Part shown: positions 8,538 to 15,802 of the stretch, in pieces
How the letters are laid out: the number at the start of each line of letters is the position of its first letter
How positions within the stretch are numbered: the stretch's first letter is position 1
NCBI RefSeq assembly: GCF_003337375.1
Contig: NZ_QPJD01000003.1
Coordinates: 1 to 64,000, forward strand
Length of the DNA: 64,000 nt
Direction of reading: 5' to 3'
Source of the DNA: Paenibacillus prosopidis
Lineage (GTDB): Bacteria; Bacillota; Bacilli; Paenibacillales; Paenibacillaceae
Made by a program: the position numbers and the translations under genes
Notes under the pieces: generated by a model
The model's database searches: none
Told to the model about the DNA's origin: nothing
What the model saw: the letters and a program-made list of their open reading frames with translations, nothing else

Positions 8538-8661
8538 AGGTTTGCGCAGCAAACCTACTTCGTAAGCAATAGCTAAGGTTTGCGCAGCAAACCTACATCG
8601 TAAGCAATAGCTAAGGTTTGCGCAGCAAACCTACATCGTAAGCATCAGCTAAGGTTTGTTA
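8538..8661 (-). repeat. 38-bp palindromic leader repeat array upstream of acuC
   Basis: Three full units with cores AGGTTTGCGCAGCAAACCT at 8538-8556, 8576-8594 and 8614-8632 lie exactly 38 bp apart. A partial unit starts at 8652 and contains the acuA stop codon. Read in the direction of acuC, each unit is a hairpin preceded by GCTTACGAtGTA. The gene-proximal hairpin ends 3 nt before the AGGAGG of acuC (complement of 8529-8534). The array fills the whole acuA-acuC gap. The same element occurs before ylbG (33808-33968), in variant form before rpmB (61512-61640), and as a single copy at 26401-26445. Confidence 0.9.
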
Positions 8662-9294
8662 ATACATAAACCGTTGACGGAATCGCACGCGGTCGAAGTG
8701 CTCGACAGAGCTGAGAGGCACCTCTTTGCCAATCCGCACCATGAGACAATTCGCCGGATGCGAGCAAATTTCAGGGTCATCGGTAGCGAACCATATCATT
8801 CCCGCAGATTGCATCAATTTCTCCATCATTTTGCGATAATCCCATACGTTCAGCTTCGTGCCTTCAAGATCCCAGTGCCAATAATATTCAGTCGTAAATA
8901 CGATCATATTCTCAAGCTGCTCATCAGCGAAAGCGAGCTGTATCATTCGTTTACCCAAGCCGTATCCGCGATAGTCATCTGCCACTTCGATAGCACCCAG
9001 CTCAATGAGGTCCAGCATTCCGCCTTCAGACCACCGTTCCAGCTCATCCGCATAATGAAACGTTACGTAGCCGACGATCTCGTCACCTTCACGGGCCACA
9101 ATAATACGGCCTTCCGGGAGAACGGCAATCTCTACTAATGCATCGTGCTGTTCCTGCGGTCTTCGGAATGCGTCCAACGTTTTATGCATAGACATGCCAA
9201 TTAATCTATCTGGTGGAACAGGACCTTCAATGATAAGTTCAAGGCTGCCCTGTATTGCGAGCTGCTCCCGCTGCAACCGCTTTCGATGCTCCAA
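8659..9294 (-). CDS. acuA: AcuA, GNAT acetyltransferase acting on acetyl-CoA synthetase
   Basis: AcuA acetylates a lysine of AcsA and switches it off; AcuC reverses this. The 211-aa protein has the length of B. subtilis AcuA and the GNAT acetyl-CoA loop in DDYRGYGLGKRMI near residue 113. The start is a TTG preceded by AAGGGGGT with 7-nt spacing. It is divergent from acsA (starts 242 bp apart), the arrangement known for B. subtilis acuABC/acsA. The stop codon lies inside the first partial palindromic repeat that precedes acuC. Confidence 0.9.
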   Translation of the reverse strand: MEHRKRLQREQLAIQGSLELIIEGPVPPDRLIGMSMHKTLDAFRRPQEQHDALVEIAVLPEGRIIVAREGDEIVGYVTFHYADELERWSEGGMLDLIELGAIEVADDYRGYGLGKRMIQLAFADEQLENMIVFTTEYYWHWDLEGTKLNVWDYRKMMEKLMQSAGMIWFATDDPEICSHPANCLMVRIGKEVPLSSVEHFDRVRFRQRFMY

Positions 9295-9401
9295 GGCTGT
9301 ACCCCCTTTGCTGTGTTAATGCAAGCTGATTTGTATCTTCTATTACTCTTTATAACAAACATTCGAGTAAATGAAAAGCGTAGTCGATTAGAAAAAGGAT
9401 A

Positions 9402-9410
9402 TGCTATAAT
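9402..9410 (+). promoter_or_regulatory. extended -10 promoter of acsA
   Basis: TGCTATAAT is a perfect extended -10 element, 126 nt upstream of the acsA start. No good -35 is visible 16-18 nt upstream, which is common for extended -10 promoters. The resulting leader of about 120 nt contains the cre site at 9484-9497. Confidence 0.55.
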
Positions 9411-9483
9411 AGGTGTGGCGGTTTAAAGCCAGTGGAAGCGCCTATGGCAGTCAGCTTGTTTGCCTCAAGTACTGTTCAAGTTT

Positions 9484-9497
9484 TGAAAGCGTATTCC
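9484..9497 (+). promoter_or_regulatory. cre (CcpA-binding) site in the acsA leader
   Basis: TGAAAGCGTATTCC matches 12 of 14 positions of the cre consensus TGWAARCGYTWNCW. It lies about 75 nt downstream of the -10 and 39 nt upstream of the acsA start, so it would act as a transcription roadblock. In B. subtilis acsA is known to be repressed by CcpA, and ccpA is in this window. Confidence 0.65.
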
Positions 9498-9536
9498 TAC
9501 GGTGATGAGAGACAGAATTGATGGGAGAGTGATAGC

Positions 9537-11261
9537 ATGATCAACTTACATCAAGAACGAATTCCAGCAACTGCAGCAAATCCGAATTTAAAAGATTACG
9601 ATGCAGCGGCAGCGACATTTGACTGGAATCAAATCGAAAGCCAGTTTAGCTGGCACAGCACAGGAAAAGTCAATATGGCATACGAAGCAATCGATCGTCA
9701 CGTAGAGCTCGGAAAAGGAGGCAAGGTTGCACTTTACTACAGCGACAATGGACGGGAAGAATCCTATACATTCGAACAGCTGAGCAAGCAATCGAACCGA
9801 TTCGCAAACGTCTTGCGCAAGTTAGGAATCACCAAAGGCGAGCGAGTATTTATTTTTATGCCAAGAACGCCGGAGCTTTATTTTAGCGCGCTTGGCGCAT
9901 GGAAAATCGGGGCGGTTGTAGGACCATTGTTCGAAGCGTTCATGGAAACAGCAGTCAAGGACAGACTTCAGGATAGTGAAGCGATTGCTATCGTAACGAC
10001 TCCGGCTTTATACAAACGAATTAAACGTGACGAGCTTCCCAATCTCAAGCATTTTATTATTTTTGGCAATGATGTGCCGAAGGAAGAGGGTATCATCGAT
10101 TTCGCAGCAGAGATGTCAAACGCTTCGGAAGAGGCGGAGGTCGAATGGCTTGACCGCGAGGATGGTCTCATTTTGCATTATACATCAGGTTCAACCGGCA
10201 AACCGAAAGGCGTCTATCATGTTCAAAACGCGATGGTTCAGCATTTGTACACGGGACAAATCGTACTGGATTTGAAAGAAGACGATATATTTTGGTGTAC
10301 CGCTGATCCAGGCTGGGTTACGGGAACATCATACGGTGTTTTCGCTCCGTGGTTAAACGGTGCTACAAACGTCATAAGAGGCGGCCGATTCAGTCCGAGC
10401 GATTGGTATAGCGTTATCCAAAAATACGGCGTAACGGTTTGGTACAGCGCGCCAACGGCTTTCCGCATGCTCATGGGAGCGGGGGACGACGTATCGCAGC
10501 AGTTCGACCTATCAAGCTTACGTCATGTGCTTAGTGTCGGAGAACCTCTTAATCCAGAGGTTGTCCGTTGGGGCATGAAGGTATATGGCCAAAGGATTCA
10601 CGATACATGGTGGATGACGGAAACAGGCGGTCAGCTTATTTGCAACTATCCGAGTATGGATATTAAGCCTGGCTCTATGGGTAAGCCGCTTCCGGGCGTA
10701 AAGGCTGCCATCATTGATGACAATGGCATCGAGGTTCCGCCTTACCGTATGGGCAACTTGGCTGTTCAAACGCCTTGGCCTTCGATGATGAGGAAGATTT
10801 GGAACAATCCTTCCAAATACGAGGAATATTTCCGGCTTGAAGGCTGGTATGTATCTGGTGATTCCGCCTATATGGATGAGGATGGCTATTTCTGGTTCCA
10901 AGGGCGTATTGACGATGTCATTAACACAGCCGGAGAGCGGGTAGGTCCGTTCGAGGTGGAGAGTAAGCTGGTCGAGCATCCTGCGGTAGCAGAGGCGGGG
11001 GTAATCGGGAAACCTGATCCGATGCGCGGTGAGATCATTAAAGCGTTTATCGCTTTACGTGAAGGCTACACGCCAACCGATGAACTGAAGCAGGAGATTT
11101 CACAATTCGTCAAAATTGGCTTGTCTGCACATGCTGCGCCAAGAGAAATTGAGTTTAAGGATAAGCTTCCCAAAACACGCAGCGGCAAAATTATGCGCCG
11201 AGTGTTAAAAGCATGGGAGCTAAACCTGCCGACTGGCGATTTATCTACCATTGAGGATTAA
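9537..11261 (+). CDS. acsA: acetyl-CoA synthetase (AMP-forming)
   Basis: AcsA activates acetate to acetyl-CoA through acetyl-AMP. The 574-aa product closely follows B. subtilis AcsA along its length. It has the adenylate-forming P-loop YTSGSTGKPKG near residue 215, DTWWMTETGG, and YVSGDSAYMDEDG. The C-terminal PKTRSGKIMRR contains the catalytic lysine, the target acetylated by AcuA. It is divergent from acuA-acuC, which encode the enzymes that acetylate and deacetylate it, so enzyme and modifiers form one regulatory unit. Expression is probably under CcpA control through the cre at 9484-9497. GGGAGAG precedes the ATG by about 8 nt. Confidence 0.95.
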   Translation: MINLHQERIPATAANPNLKDYDAAAATFDWNQIESQFSWHSTGKVNMAYEAIDRHVELGKGGKVALYYSDNGREESYTFEQLSKQSNRFANVLRKLGITKGERVFIFMPRTPELYFSALGAWKIGAVVGPLFEAFMETAVKDRLQDSEAIAIVTTPALYKRIKRDELPNLKHFIIFGNDVPKEEGIIDFAAEMSNASEEAEVEWLDREDGLILHYTSGSTGKPKGVYHVQNAMVQHLYTGQIVLDLKEDDIFWCTADPGWVTGTSYGVFAPWLNGATNVIRGGRFSPSDWYSVIQKYGVTVWYSAPTAFRMLMGAGDDVSQQFDLSSLRHVLSVGEPLNPEVVRWGMKVYGQRIHDTWWMTETGGQLICNYPSMDIKPGSMGKPLPGVKAAIIDDNGIEVPPYRMGNLAVQTPWPSMMRKIWNNPSKYEEYFRLEGWYVSGDSAYMDEDGYFWFQGRIDDVINTAGERVGPFEVESKLVEHPAVAEAGVIGKPDPMRGEIIKAFIALREGYTPTDELKQEISQFVKIGLSAHAAPREIEFKDKLPKTRSGKIMRRVLKAWELNLPTGDLSTIED

Positions 11262-11283
11262 AGTGGTTACAGTACAACAGTTT

Positions 11284-11341
11284 ATAAGCAAATAAAGAGA
11301 GGGTGCCCCTGTTCAGGGGCACCCTCTCTTTATTTGCTTAT
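11284..11341. terminator. 28-bp perfect palindromic bidirectional terminator
   Basis: An uninterrupted 28-bp inverted repeat (11284-11311 / 11314-11341) leaves only two central T residues. It includes GAGAGGGTGCCCC and its complement and is flanked by A/T-rich arms. It separates convergent acsA (+) and the VOC gene (-). It is the longest perfect stem in the window. Confidence 0.9.
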
Positions 11342-11352
11342 TGTTCATTTGT

Positions 11353-11736
11353 TTACCGCTGAAACAGCTCGATCCATTCGCCATCCGGACCGCTTACAAA
11401 GAAATACCTGTAGCCATTCGGAAGCGTCGTAATTTCTTGGTCAATAAAAGATACGTTCAATTGCTTCAACCGGTCAAACTCGGCTTGTACATCCGGTACG
11501 GTAACAGCAAAATGATGGACCTTTCCTTCAATAGGAAGGCTATCATTATAGCCTTGAATTAATTCAACTTCCGTTTCATCAGAATTTCCGAAGCCGAGAA
11601 AAGCAAGTTGTATTACACCATTCGTATGTGTAATGCGTCCGTTTAGCTCAAATCCGATAATTTCAGTATAAAACTTTATCGATGCATCAATATCTTTGAC
11701 CATAACGCCAACGTGATCGACTCGTTTCTTTGTCAT
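11353..11736 (-). CDS. VOC (glyoxalase/epimerase-fold) family protein
   Basis: A 127-aa single protein of the vicinal-oxygen-chelate superfamily. It begins VDHVGVMVKDIDASIKFYTE, repeats the fold with VHHFAVTVPD and ends with FVSGPDGEWIELFQ; the His and Glu residues in these strands are the usual metal ligands. This matches lactoylglutathione-lyase-like or methylmalonyl-CoA-epimerase-like proteins, but the sequence does not show the substrate. AGAGAGGA precedes the ATG. It lies 60 bp downstream of the penicillin-binding protein gene on the same strand, with a hairpin between. Confidence 0.8.
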   Translation of the reverse strand: MTKKRVDHVGVMVKDIDASIKFYTEIIGFELNGRITHTNGVIQLAFLGFGNSDETEVELIQGYNDSLPIEGKVHHFAVTVPDVQAEFDRLKQLNVSFIDQEITTLPNGYRYFFVSGPDGEWIELFQR

Positions 11737-11759
11737 AAGAATCGTTCCTCTCTTGGGTA

Positions 11760-11793
11760 CAGCGCCCTCTGAAGAGGGCGCTGCTTTTTCTTT
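11760..11793 (+). terminator. strong plus-strand hairpin terminator between two minus-strand genes
   Basis: CAGCGCCCTC-TGAA-GAGGGCGCTG (11760-11783) is followed by CTTTTTCTTT. The T tract makes it an intrinsic terminator for plus-strand transcripts, although both flanking genes are on the minus strand. On the minus strand the hairpin sits before the ribosome site of the VOC gene and has no T tract. Confidence 0.7.
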
Positions 11794-11796
11794 GGA

Positions 11797-14700
11797 TCAG
11801 TTAACCGTTATTGTTGAGGAAGGCGCTGACTCGCCATTTCCGTTTTCGGATGTCACATAAAATGATCCGGAAACGAAAGGGGCGACATATTCAAAGCTCG
11901 TTTCCGATGTTGATCCGATCTTCGAATATTTCCCGTCCCTTTTAGGGCTATAGTAAACATTATATTGCGTCACTTGCTCAGATATGGTGTTAGCCGCCCA
12001 GCTTAGCTTTACGCTAAGCTCTGACTTGTCAGCTTGGAGACCGGTTGGCGAGGCAGGTACCGCGTTTCCATTCTCGTCGCCGTTTGGTCCACCGCTTCCG
12101 TCAGGCAGGATAGGTGTAGTGGAAACATTTCCATACTGTTGCAGCTGGCTTGGCGCAGATTCTTTGCCAACCACGTCTACGGATGTAACGTAATACGTCA
12201 TGCTCTGAGAGTTCGAAGCGTAAAATTTCATTTTGTTATCGCCGCCTGCTATCAACGACTCTCCGAATTTCTCATAAGGACCTTGATTTACCGATTTATA
12301 CACTCGGTAGCCAACAACATCCTTTGCCGAACTGTCATTAAACGTTAAGATGACAACTCCGCCATCAGCTGATGTCAGCTTAACGTTTGCCGGCGGCGGC
12401 GGCGCTGCTCCGTCATCGACACGTGGGTCAGGCTTCGACGGTGCGTCATTTTCCGCATCAGCAGGTAAATAAACTTGAAGCGACCGCCGGCTCTTAGCAG
12501 GTAATTTCGCTTGAGCTGCTTTTATTTCATCCATTAGCGCATCGAGTGGTTTTTTCCGCTTAACAACGATTTTCTCTTTAATCATATCGCTAGGAGTTGC
12601 TGGATTCGGAACGTAATTAACACCCTCGTACGTAATATAAGACATCTTCACCAAGGCATCATCGGTCTTCTTCGGAATATCCTTCTTATTAAACCAGTCT
12701 GTTACAAGCATGCCTGCTTCCTTTGTTAATTGGCTTGGGAGCATGCCGCTTGCGCTGGATACAGTCGCTTTGATGATGCCGGAAGGACGCTCGAATTTAT
12801 CCGTAACAAACATTTCCGGCTTCGTTTCCGTTAATTCATTCATAATTAAGGCCCAGATCGAACGTGCTCTTGCTTTACCGTTTTCAGTTAAGGAGTTAAC
12901 TTGCTCCTCGTAACCTGCCCATACACCAAGTGTTACATCAGGCGAGAAGCCCATGAACCATACGTCGCCATAGCTTTGGGTAGATCCTGTTTTACCGGCA
13001 ATAGGGATTTCACCGTATTTATCGAATTGTGAGGTTAGCTTGTGACCGGATCCGCTTTTGCTGGATATAACGGTTGAGAGCATATCCGTCATCAAAAACG
13101 CGCTTTGCTCTGAGAATACCCGTTTTGGCTCCGACTTGTGCTCATATACGATTTTTCCGTTTGCATCGGTAATACGCTCGATCATGTACGCATCGTTGAA
13201 AACACCTTTGTTCGGAATAGACCCGTATGCATTCGTCAGCTCCTCCACCGATACACCAATGCTAAGTCCGCCGATTACGCCGGTTTGCGCGTAAGAATCT
13301 TCCGGCTGAAGCGTCGTAATGCCTAGTTTTTTCACGAATTCCCAAGCATTTTCGATTTTGACTTCCTCGTTGAAAATTTTCAGTGCCGGCAAGTTTAACG
13401 AGCGGTTTAATGCATCGCGGGCTGTCACGAGTCCGGCAAACTTTTTGTTGACGTTCATCGGAATATGGAAACCCTTTTCTCCGTCCTTCATGACGATCGG
13501 AGCATCGTCTATAATGCTGGCCGGCTGAATGATGCCTTGCTCGATTGCAGGTAAGTATGCGGCAATCGTCTTCATGGTAGAGCCCGGCTGACGAGTCATT
13601 TGAGTAGCGTAGTTGAGCTGCTCCTCATAGAAATCCCGGCCTTCAAGCATCCCGATAATTGCGCCTGTTTTGTGATCCAACATAACAGCTGCTATTTGCT
13701 CTAATCCTTTTTTTTCGCTGTATGGCGTGAAATTTTCTTCATTGGACCCAATCTCGCGCATCAGCTTATAAATTTCTTTGTCGATCGTCGTATAGACGTG
13801 ATAACCGCCGCGAAGCAGATGCTCACGGGCCTCTTCAATCAGAGGTGCATTTTCCTTTTTCTGCAGATCGGCTTTCGTTAAATTAGCATCCTGCTGCATG
13901 AGCATGATTTCAGCTGCTTGCCGCTCAGCCTCAAGCATGAGGTAAGGATAAGTCGTATATGCTTTTTCACTCGGCGGCGCCAGCGTCTTGCGAATGTCGA
14001 AGCTGCTAGCCTCGTCGTATTGCTCTTGCGTTATCCGTCCCGTTTGAAGCATGCGCATCAATACGGTCTTCTGGCGTTGAAGGGCCAATTGAAAGCCTTC
14101 TTCGTTGAATTGACCTTTGCCGGTAAAGGCCGTATACGCCGATGGACGCTGCGGCAAGCCTGCAAGATAAGCAGATTGAGCAATATTTAGTTGATTGATA
14201 TCCGTAATGTTAAATATTCCTTTGGCCGCAGCTTTGATGCCGAACACCTGATACCCGCTTGATCCGTTACCGAAAGGCATTTTATTTAAGTATGCTGTTA
14301 ATATTTCTTCTTTCGTTAAGTACCTTTCCATGCGAAGGGACAAAAAGATTTCTTTGATTTTGCGGCTGTCGGTTTTGTCCAGGCTAAGAAACACGCGGCG
14401 GGCCAGCTGCTGAGTGAGCGTACTTCCACCCGTTTGCGTATCCTCGTTAAGCAGCTTTTGCTTCACAGCCCGTCCAATACCGTTAATGTCGACACCATAA
14501 TGCTCGAAGAAATTGTTGTCTTCAATAGCGAGCAGGGAATCGATTACTTGTTTAGGCAAATCATCATAAGTAATGATAAGCCGGTCTTCATCCGTACGGA
14601 GCTGTCCGACTAAGGAATCATCATTAAAGTAAACATAACCTGTTAATGCGTTTTCGCCGACTTTCTCTTCAATAATCGTGCGTGGTCTTACCTCTTCATT

Positions 14701-14859
14701 TTTCACGAGCGCTGCAACGTAGCCGGTTACGGCACCTCCGGCAAGCAACCCTATGAATATTCCGAAATAAACCATCCATTTGATTGTTATAAAAGTTACA
14801 ATTCCGAATGTTCGCCATTTGCTTTTTTTACCTGGCGCTGCTTGACGTTCTTCTTGCAT
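11797..14859 (-). CDS. class A penicillin-binding protein 1A (transglycosylase/transpeptidase) with FN3 tail
   Basis: A bifunctional peptidoglycan synthase of about 1020 aa. A short cytoplasmic N-terminus and one membrane anchor (about residues 20-50) are followed by the GT51 glycosyltransferase with LLAIEDNNFFEHYG and GGSTLTQQLAR. The transpeptidase has its Ser in QPGSTMK and the KTGST box. The C-terminal third contains two fibronectin type III-like modules, similar to but longer than in B. subtilis PonA. I start at 14859, where GGAGGAGGAG lies 7 nt upstream; the reading frame stays open upstream to 15183 but that part has no ribosome site. The gene diverges from the NfeD/flotillin pair. Confidence 0.9.
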   Translation of the reverse strand: MQEERQAAPGKKSKWRTFGIVTFITIKWMVYFGIFIGLLAGGAVTGYVAALVKNEEVRPRTIIEEKVGENALTGYVYFNDDSLVGQLRTDEDRLIITYDDLPKQVIDSLLAIEDNNFFEHYGVDINGIGRAVKQKLLNEDTQTGGSTLTQQLARRVFLSLDKTDSRKIKEIFLSLRMERYLTKEEILTAYLNKMPFGNGSSGYQVFGIKAAAKGIFNITDINQLNIAQSAYLAGLPQRPSAYTAFTGKGQFNEEGFQLALQRQKTVLMRMLQTGRITQEQYDEASSFDIRKTLAPPSEKAYTTYPYLMLEAERQAAEIMLMQQDANLTKADLQKKENAPLIEEAREHLLRGGYHVYTTIDKEIYKLMREIGSNEENFTPYSEKKGLEQIAAVMLDHKTGAIIGMLEGRDFYEEQLNYATQMTRQPGSTMKTIAAYLPAIEQGIIQPASIIDDAPIVMKDGEKGFHIPMNVNKKFAGLVTARDALNRSLNLPALKIFNEEVKIENAWEFVKKLGITTLQPEDSYAQTGVIGGLSIGVSVEELTNAYGSIPNKGVFNDAYMIERITDANGKIVYEHKSEPKRVFSEQSAFLMTDMLSTVISSKSGSGHKLTSQFDKYGEIPIAGKTGSTQSYGDVWFMGFSPDVTLGVWAGYEEQVNSLTENGKARARSIWALIMNELTETKPEMFVTDKFERPSGIIKATVSSASGMLPSQLTKEAGMLVTDWFNKKDIPKKTDDALVKMSYITYEGVNYVPNPATPSDMIKEKIVVKRKKPLDALMDEIKAAQAKLPAKSRRSLQVYLPADAENDAPSKPDPRVDDGAAPPPPANVKLTSADGGVVILTFNDSSAKDVVGYRVYKSVNQGPYEKFGESLIAGGDNKMKFYASNSQSMTYYVTSVDVVGKESAPSQLQQYGNVSTTPILPDGSGGPNGDENGNAVPASPTGLQADKSELSVKLSWAANTISEQVTQYNVYYSPKRDGKYSKIGSTSETSFEYVAPFVSGSFYVTSENGNGESAPSSTITVN

Positions 14860-14889
14860 CTTCCGACTCCTCCTCCAAATAGCAGACCT

Positions 14890-14898
14890 ATTATAACA
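14890..14898 (-). promoter_or_regulatory. extended -10 promoter of the penicillin-binding protein gene
   Basis: On the minus strand the sequence TGTTATAAT gives a TATAAT -10 (complement of 14890-14895) with the TGn extension. Transcription would start near 14883, leaving a leader of about 25 nt that holds the ribosome site. Confidence 0.5.
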
Positions 14899-15168
14899 TA
14901 AAACACCAAAGTAAGCAGGCATTAACCACACGTAGATAGCGAGCCGAAGTTGCATAGAGCCTGTCCCTTGGGGCTGGAATGATTTTTTATGTCTATATAG
15001 ACGCATACGAGGCAGGAAAAGTTTTATAGTGAAATGTGAGCATTTAACAAAGGTGAAGCTGGGAAGATTTTCTTCAGGTAGACAATCATAAATTTGTAAA
15101 ATAAAATTAGATGATTGCCTTAAAAACAGCTTGCTGAAATGGTAAATTTCAGTAAGCTTCATTTTTTC
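14899..15168. other. long intergenic region with a terminator-like hairpin at 15128-15167
   Basis: About 270 bp without a credible gene. A 13-bp stem (15128-15140 with 15146-15158, one G-T wobble, loop of 5) is followed by TCATTTTTTC on the plus strand and by GTTTTTAAGG on the minus strand. It therefore looks like a bidirectional terminator placed between divergent promoters. Upstream lie a GTCTATATAGAC palindrome and a CAATCAT...ATGATTG pair (near 15085-15118). The hairpin could end a short RNA made from this region; I recognise no riboswitch class. Confidence 0.4.
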
Positions 15169-15194
15169 AGCAACAAATAACAAACTTCAACGTA
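15169..15194 (+). promoter_or_regulatory. possible ECF sigma-type (SigW-like) promoter of the flotillin operon
   Basis: AGCAAC (15169-15174), 16 nt spacer, then CGTA (15191-15194). The AAC core, 16-nt spacing and CGTA -10 fit the ECF pattern TGAAAC-N16-CGTA with mismatches at the 5' end of the -35. In B. subtilis the yuaF-floT operon is SigW-controlled, which supports the reading. It is an inference from spacing and homology. Confidence 0.4.
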
Positions 15195-15246
15195 ATAAAT
15201 AACGGAAGTATTAGGAGGTTCTGGATACATAGAAAGGAGGAGGAAG

Positions 15247-15777
15247 TTGGAGACGCTATTTATGGCATGTCTCATTGGCGGAATACTGTACGCGATCGTT
15301 AGTGTCGTATTCGGGGATTGGCTGAGTCAAGCACTTGACGGAATGCTCGATTTTTTATCGTTAGAAGGTCATCCTTGGCTGCAGCCTACTTCGATCGTGG
15401 GCGGGATTACCATGTTTGGCGGAGCTGGTCTCCTGCTCGAACGTTATACCGCGTTCGGTGCAGCAGCTGTCACATTCGTCGCATTGTTTATCGCTATTAT
15501 AGCGGGGGCGGGAGTTTTCTTCCTGTATATTAGGCCGATGGAGGAAAGTGAAAACTCAATCGCCTTTTCACTTCAAGCATTGTCCGGTATGCTGGGTGAA
15601 GTGCTCGTTCCTATTCCGGCTTCCGGATACGGTGAAGTAATGGTTAAGGTTGGAGCAGGCTTTACGAATCAAATTGCTGCGAGCTTCGAGGGCGTAGATA
15701 TTGCAGGTGGAAAGCGGGTCGTCATCGTCGAGGTGAAGGACAGTACGCTTTATGTTTCGGAAGTGAATTTAGATTAA
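15247..15777 (+). CDS. yuaF: NfeD-like membrane protein, partner of flotillin (YuaF-like)
   Basis: A 176-aa protein with three to four membrane segments in the first 100 residues and a C-terminal soluble beta domain (about 115-175), probably the OB-type NfeD domain. Length and layout match B. subtilis YuaF (174 aa). Such proteins are encoded next to flotillins and are thought to act with them in membrane microdomains. The start is a TTG with GGAGG 6 nt upstream; an in-frame ATG at 15262 has poorer spacing. Flotillin starts 25 nt downstream, so the two form an operon. Confidence 0.8.
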   Translation: METLFMACLIGGILYAIVSVVFGDWLSQALDGMLDFLSLEGHPWLQPTSIVGGITMFGGAGLLLERYTAFGAAAVTFVALFIAIIAGAGVFFLYIRPMEESENSIAFSLQALSGMLGEVLVPIPASGYGEVMVKVGAGFTNQIAASFEGVDIAGGKRVVIVEVKDSTLYVSEVNLD

Positions 15778-15802
15778 ATGAGCAGTTGAAAGGGGAAAGG
15801 TT

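Noticed and set aside
8538-8661. Regular 38-bp repeats considered as a CRISPR array
   Set aside because: The spacers are also repeated, there are no unique spacers, no cas genes, and the unit is palindromic and tied to a ribosome site.
9411-9536. Possible T-box or riboswitch in the acsA leader
   Set aside because: No T-box sequence or terminator is visible; a roadblock cre explains the leader.
14860-15183. N-terminal extension of the penicillin-binding protein frame
   Set aside because: No ribosome site, unlike the family start, and it covers the promoter; the start at 14859 has GGAGGAGGAG.
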